A DNA stretch of 7,823 nucleotides from Holophagae bacterium (GTDB lineage Bacteria; Acidobacteriota; Thermoanaerobaculia; Thermoanaerobaculales; Sulfomarinibacteraceae). Below the pieces are notes generated by a model. The model searched no databases and was not told the origin of the DNA. It worked only from the letters and a program-made list of their open reading frames with translations. Where the stretch lies: the NCBI GenBank assembly GCA_030609785.1, contig JAUWTC010000099.1, positions 1 through 7,823 on the forward strand, given 5' to 3'. A program made the position numbers and the translations under genes. This document shows positions 5,804 to 7,823 of this stretch, piece after piece; position 1 is the first letter of the stretch, and each line of letters starts with the position of its first letter.

Positions 5804-6802
5804 CTAAAACCTGATCAGGGCCGAGCCCCAGGTCAGGCCCCCACCGAAGGCGGTCAACATGAGGAGATCGCCCCGCTTGAGCCGTCCCTCTTCAACGGCG
5901 CCGACCATCGCCATCGGAATCGAGGCGGCCGACGTGTTGCCGAACTGGTGGACGTTGGAATAGACCTGCTCACCGGAGAGGCCCATCCTCTTGCCGACCG
6001 CCTGGATGATGCGCTGATTGGCCTGGTGGGGAATGAAAAGGTCGAGGTCGGCCGGTTGGACTCCCGCTCGCTTCAGCAGGTCCAGACTCAACTCGGTCAT
6101 GGCTCGTACGGCCACCTTGAAGGTTTCGTTGCCCCGCATCTTGATGAACGGAAATCCCTGGTCGATCGACTCTCGACTGTTCGGGGGGAAGCGACTGCCG
6201 CCTCCGGGCATCGAAATGAAATCGGCCAACGTCCCGTCGGTTCGCCAGTCGATATGGAGAATGCCCTCGCCTGCATCAGCCGGCTGGAGCAGGGCGGCCC
6301 CGGCCCCATCTCCAAAGAGAACACAGGTCTTGCGATCACTCCAGTCGGTGTATCGGGTGAGACACTCCGCTCCGATGACCAAAATGTTGTGCGCCGCTCC
6401 AGTGGCAATGAACTGGCGTGCGACGTTCAAGGAGTAGGTGAACCCCGAACAGGCCGCCGAGAGATCAAAACAGGCGGCGTTGACGACACCCAGTTGTGGT
6501 TGAGCGATCGCCGAAGTCGCGGGAATCGGTTGCTCGGGCGTCGCCGTTGCTACGATCAGAAGATCGACGGCCTCTGCCTCGACACCGGCATCGTCCAGGG
6601 CCGCCTTCCCGGCCCTCACAACCAAATCGAGGAGACCCTCTCCCTCGGCAACGACACGTCGCTCCTTGATTCCCGTGCGGCTGGTAATCCACTCGTCACT
6701 GGTGTCCACGATTTTCTCGAGATCGTGGTTGGTGACAATTTTTTCAGGCAGGAAACGACCGAGGCCCGCGATTCGGGCGGTCGTCCGATAACCATCATTC
6801 AT
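5804..6802 (-). CDS. fabH: 3-oxoacyl-[acyl-carrier-protein] synthase III FabH
   Basis: FabH (KAS III) condenses an acyl-CoA starter, usually acetyl-CoA, with malonyl-ACP and so starts fatty acid chains. The product is 332 residues, close to the usual 320-330. The Cys-His-Asn triad is Cys118 (in LSAACSGF), His259 (in IPHQAN) and Asn289 (in FGNTSAAS). The N-terminal DTSDEWITSRTGIKERR (33-49) and C-terminal FGGGLTWGSALIRF are diagnostic of FabH as opposed to KAS I/II. Starter preference (straight or branched) cannot be told from these motifs. The ATG at 6802-6800 has AAGGAG nine bases upstream, overlapping the end of plsX. Spacing to plsX is six bases and to fabD three, so these are clearly one operon. 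Confidence 0.97.
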   Translation of the reverse strand: MNDGYRTTARIAGLGRFLPEKIVTNHDLEKIVDTSDEWITSRTGIKERRVVAEGEGLLDLVVRAGKAALDDAGVEAEAVDLLIVATATPEQPIPATSAIAQPQLGVVNAACFDLSAACSGFTYSLNVARQFIATGAAHNILVIGAECLTRYTDWSDRKTCVLFGDGAGAALLQPADAGEGILHIDWRTDGTLADFISMPGGGSRFPPNSRESIDQGFPFIKMRGNETFKVAVRAMTELSLDLLKRAGVQPADLDLFIPHQANQRIIQAVGKRMGLSGEQVYSNVHQFGNTSAASIPMAMVGAVEEGRLKRGDLLMLTAFGGGLTWGSALIRF

Positions 6803-6808
6803 TGAATT

Positions 6809-7823
6809 TCACTCCTTTGAGGGCCTGCCGGCCGGAAATCTGGCAACCGTACTCTCGATGCGACGAATGATTCCACTCGACGCATAGTCGCCCGCCGACC
6901 GGGCCGCATTACGAATGGCCCTCGAAGACGAGCGCCCATGGGCCACCACGCAAGCACCCTTGATGCCCAGCAATGGAGCCCCACCGTGCTCGGAATAATC
7001 GACTTTTTTCTTGAGATTGCGGAAGGCGCCCTTGGCCATCAGAAGACCGGCGCCGTACACCGCGGACTGACGGGCCTCCTCCATCAAAACGGAGACCACC
7101 ATCTCTCCAAGGCCTTCGGCAACCTTGAGGATGACATTGCCCGTGAATCCATCGGTGACGATGACGTCCACTTCGCCCGAGAACACGTCCCGTCCCTCCA
7201 CAGCTCCCTTGAACCGGATACCGGCCGATGCCAGGCGGCGGTATTGTTCCCGCACCCTGGGACCGCCCTTGTTCTCTTCCTGACCGACCGACATCAGGCC
7301 GACTGATGGACTCCGGACGCCGAGGACATGTTGAGAATACAGGGAACCCATCACCGCGAACTGCACCAGGTGCTCCGGCCTGCACATGACATTGGCCCCA
7401 ACATCCAGAAGGAGCGTTCGACCCTCGACCTTGGGAAGCACGACCGCCAGGGCCGGCCGATCCACGCCGTCAATCATTCCGAGATTTGACTTGGCCGCAA
7501 CCCAGGCCGCGCCGGTATTGCCCGCAGTCACCATCGCCGCCGCACGACCGTCCCGCACCAGCCGGGCACACACGGACAGTGAGGAATCCGGTTTCTCCCG
7601 CAGCACGGACAACGGTGAGTCATCCATCGCCACAACATCGGGAGCGTCGACCAACTCGATGCCGCCGGGAAGGGGTCGCAACCGCCCCATCTCCTTGCGA
7701 ATCCGTTTGATCGGGCCGACCAGAATGATGTCGATGCCCAGCTCTTCGGCCGCCTCCCGAGCTCCGGAGATCGCGGCCTGTGGCGCGCCGTCTCCGCCCA
7801 TCGCGTCAATGGCAATGGGGCCC
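6809..7823 (-). CDS. plsX: Phosphate acyltransferase PlsX (N-terminal end outside window)
   Basis: PlsX is a peripheral membrane enzyme. It converts acyl-ACP to acyl-phosphate, the donor for PlsY in phosphatidic acid synthesis, and so links fatty acid and phospholipid production. The gene runs off the right edge. The frame is open to the end and reads GPIAIDAMGGDGAP, and since the family begins M-x-IAxDAMGGDxAP only a few residues should be missing. The methionine of DAMGGD (7801) is therefore not the start. Position 4 of GGDHAP is Gly instead of the common His. Other signatures include AGNTGA, LLLDVGANVMCRPEHL, VTDGFTGNVILK, HGGAPLLGIKG and VVAHGRSSSRAIRNA. About 338 residues are visible, close to full length. 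It is the first gene of the cluster in this window; rpmF, often upstream, would lie beyond the edge. Confidence 0.95.
   Translation of the reverse strand, partial: GPIAIDAMGGDGAPQAAISGAREAAEELGIDIILVGPIKRIRKEMGRLRPLPGGIELVDAPDVVAMDDSPLSVLREKPDSSLSVCARLVRDGRAAAMVTAGNTGAAWVAAKSNLGMIDGVDRPALAVVLPKVEGRTLLLDVGANVMCRPEHLVQFAVMGSLYSQHVLGVRSPSVGLMSVGQEENKGGPRVREQYRRLASAGIRFKGAVEGRDVFSGEVDVIVTDGFTGNVILKVAEGLGEMVVSVLMEEARQSAVYGAGLLMAKGAFRNLKKKVDYSEHGGAPLLGIKGACVVAHGRSSSRAIRNAARSAGDYASSGIIRRIESTVARFPAGRPSKE
6812..6817 (-). promoter_or_regulatory. Ribosome binding site of fabH at the plsX 3' end
   Basis: On the - strand AAGGAG is followed by TGA, the plsX stop (6811-6809), and then the fabH ATG at 6802, nine bases after the AAGGAG. 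The site lies inside the last plsX codons. It confirms the fabH start and indicates translational coupling of fabH to plsX. Confidence 0.8.

Noticed and set aside
5810..5819. Perfect palindrome CCTGATCAGG at the fabH 3' end
   Set aside because: It lies inside coding sequence at the conserved C-terminus and is short enough to be chance.
5339..6805. Long + strand open frame (488 codons) opposite fabD and fabH
   Set aside because: Antisense shadow of two well-supported genes; its composition is not protein-like and no ribosome binding site or family motif is seen.

Overview
The window comes from a GC-rich bacterium (roughly 60% G+C by eye) with type II fatty acid synthesis. It probably makes menaquinone by the futalosine route, since it carries mqnE. 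Nothing in it is phage-like, plasmid-like or CRISPR-like. Every protein gene belongs to a recognisable housekeeping family. The phylum cannot be fixed from the sequence. Futalosine menaquinone synthesis, a YitJ-type methionine/folate fusion protein and a plsX-fabH-fabD-fabG cluster occur together in several Gram-negative, GC-rich lineages.

Layout. Left, + strand: the last quarter of rho (ends at 335), then after 12 bases mqnE (348-1448), the radical SAM aminofutalosine synthase. A 77-base convergent junction (1449-1525) holds only a weak hairpin. The rest of the coding sequence is on the - strand. cvpA (3822-3364) overlaps by four bases, GTGA, a fused homocysteine S-methyltransferase/methylenetetrahydrofolate reductase gene (3367-1526). 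A 287-base non-coding stretch (3823-4109) follows, unusually rich in inverted repeats. Right, - strand: the fatty acid operon, read right to left as plsX (cut by the window edge), fabH, fabD, fabG, with junctions of 3 to 11 bases.

How the genes work together. PlsX links acyl-ACP to phospholipid synthesis. FabD makes malonyl-ACP, FabH makes the first acetoacetyl-type ACP, and FabG reduces 3-ketoacyl-ACP. Together they cover initiation, first reduction and phospholipid hand-off. The acpP and fabF genes that often follow fabG are not there; the cluster ends in the structured intergenic region. The cvpA/fusion-gene pair is a separate unit that probably starts in or near that region.

The most interesting features are not new genes. 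They are (1) a 24-base imperfect inverted repeat at 3990-4072, beside a perfect GC palindrome and a third hairpin, all between fabG and cvpA, and (2) a glutamine in the fusion protein's reductase half where characterised MetF proteins have a catalytic glutamate. I found no convincing undescribed multi-gene system.
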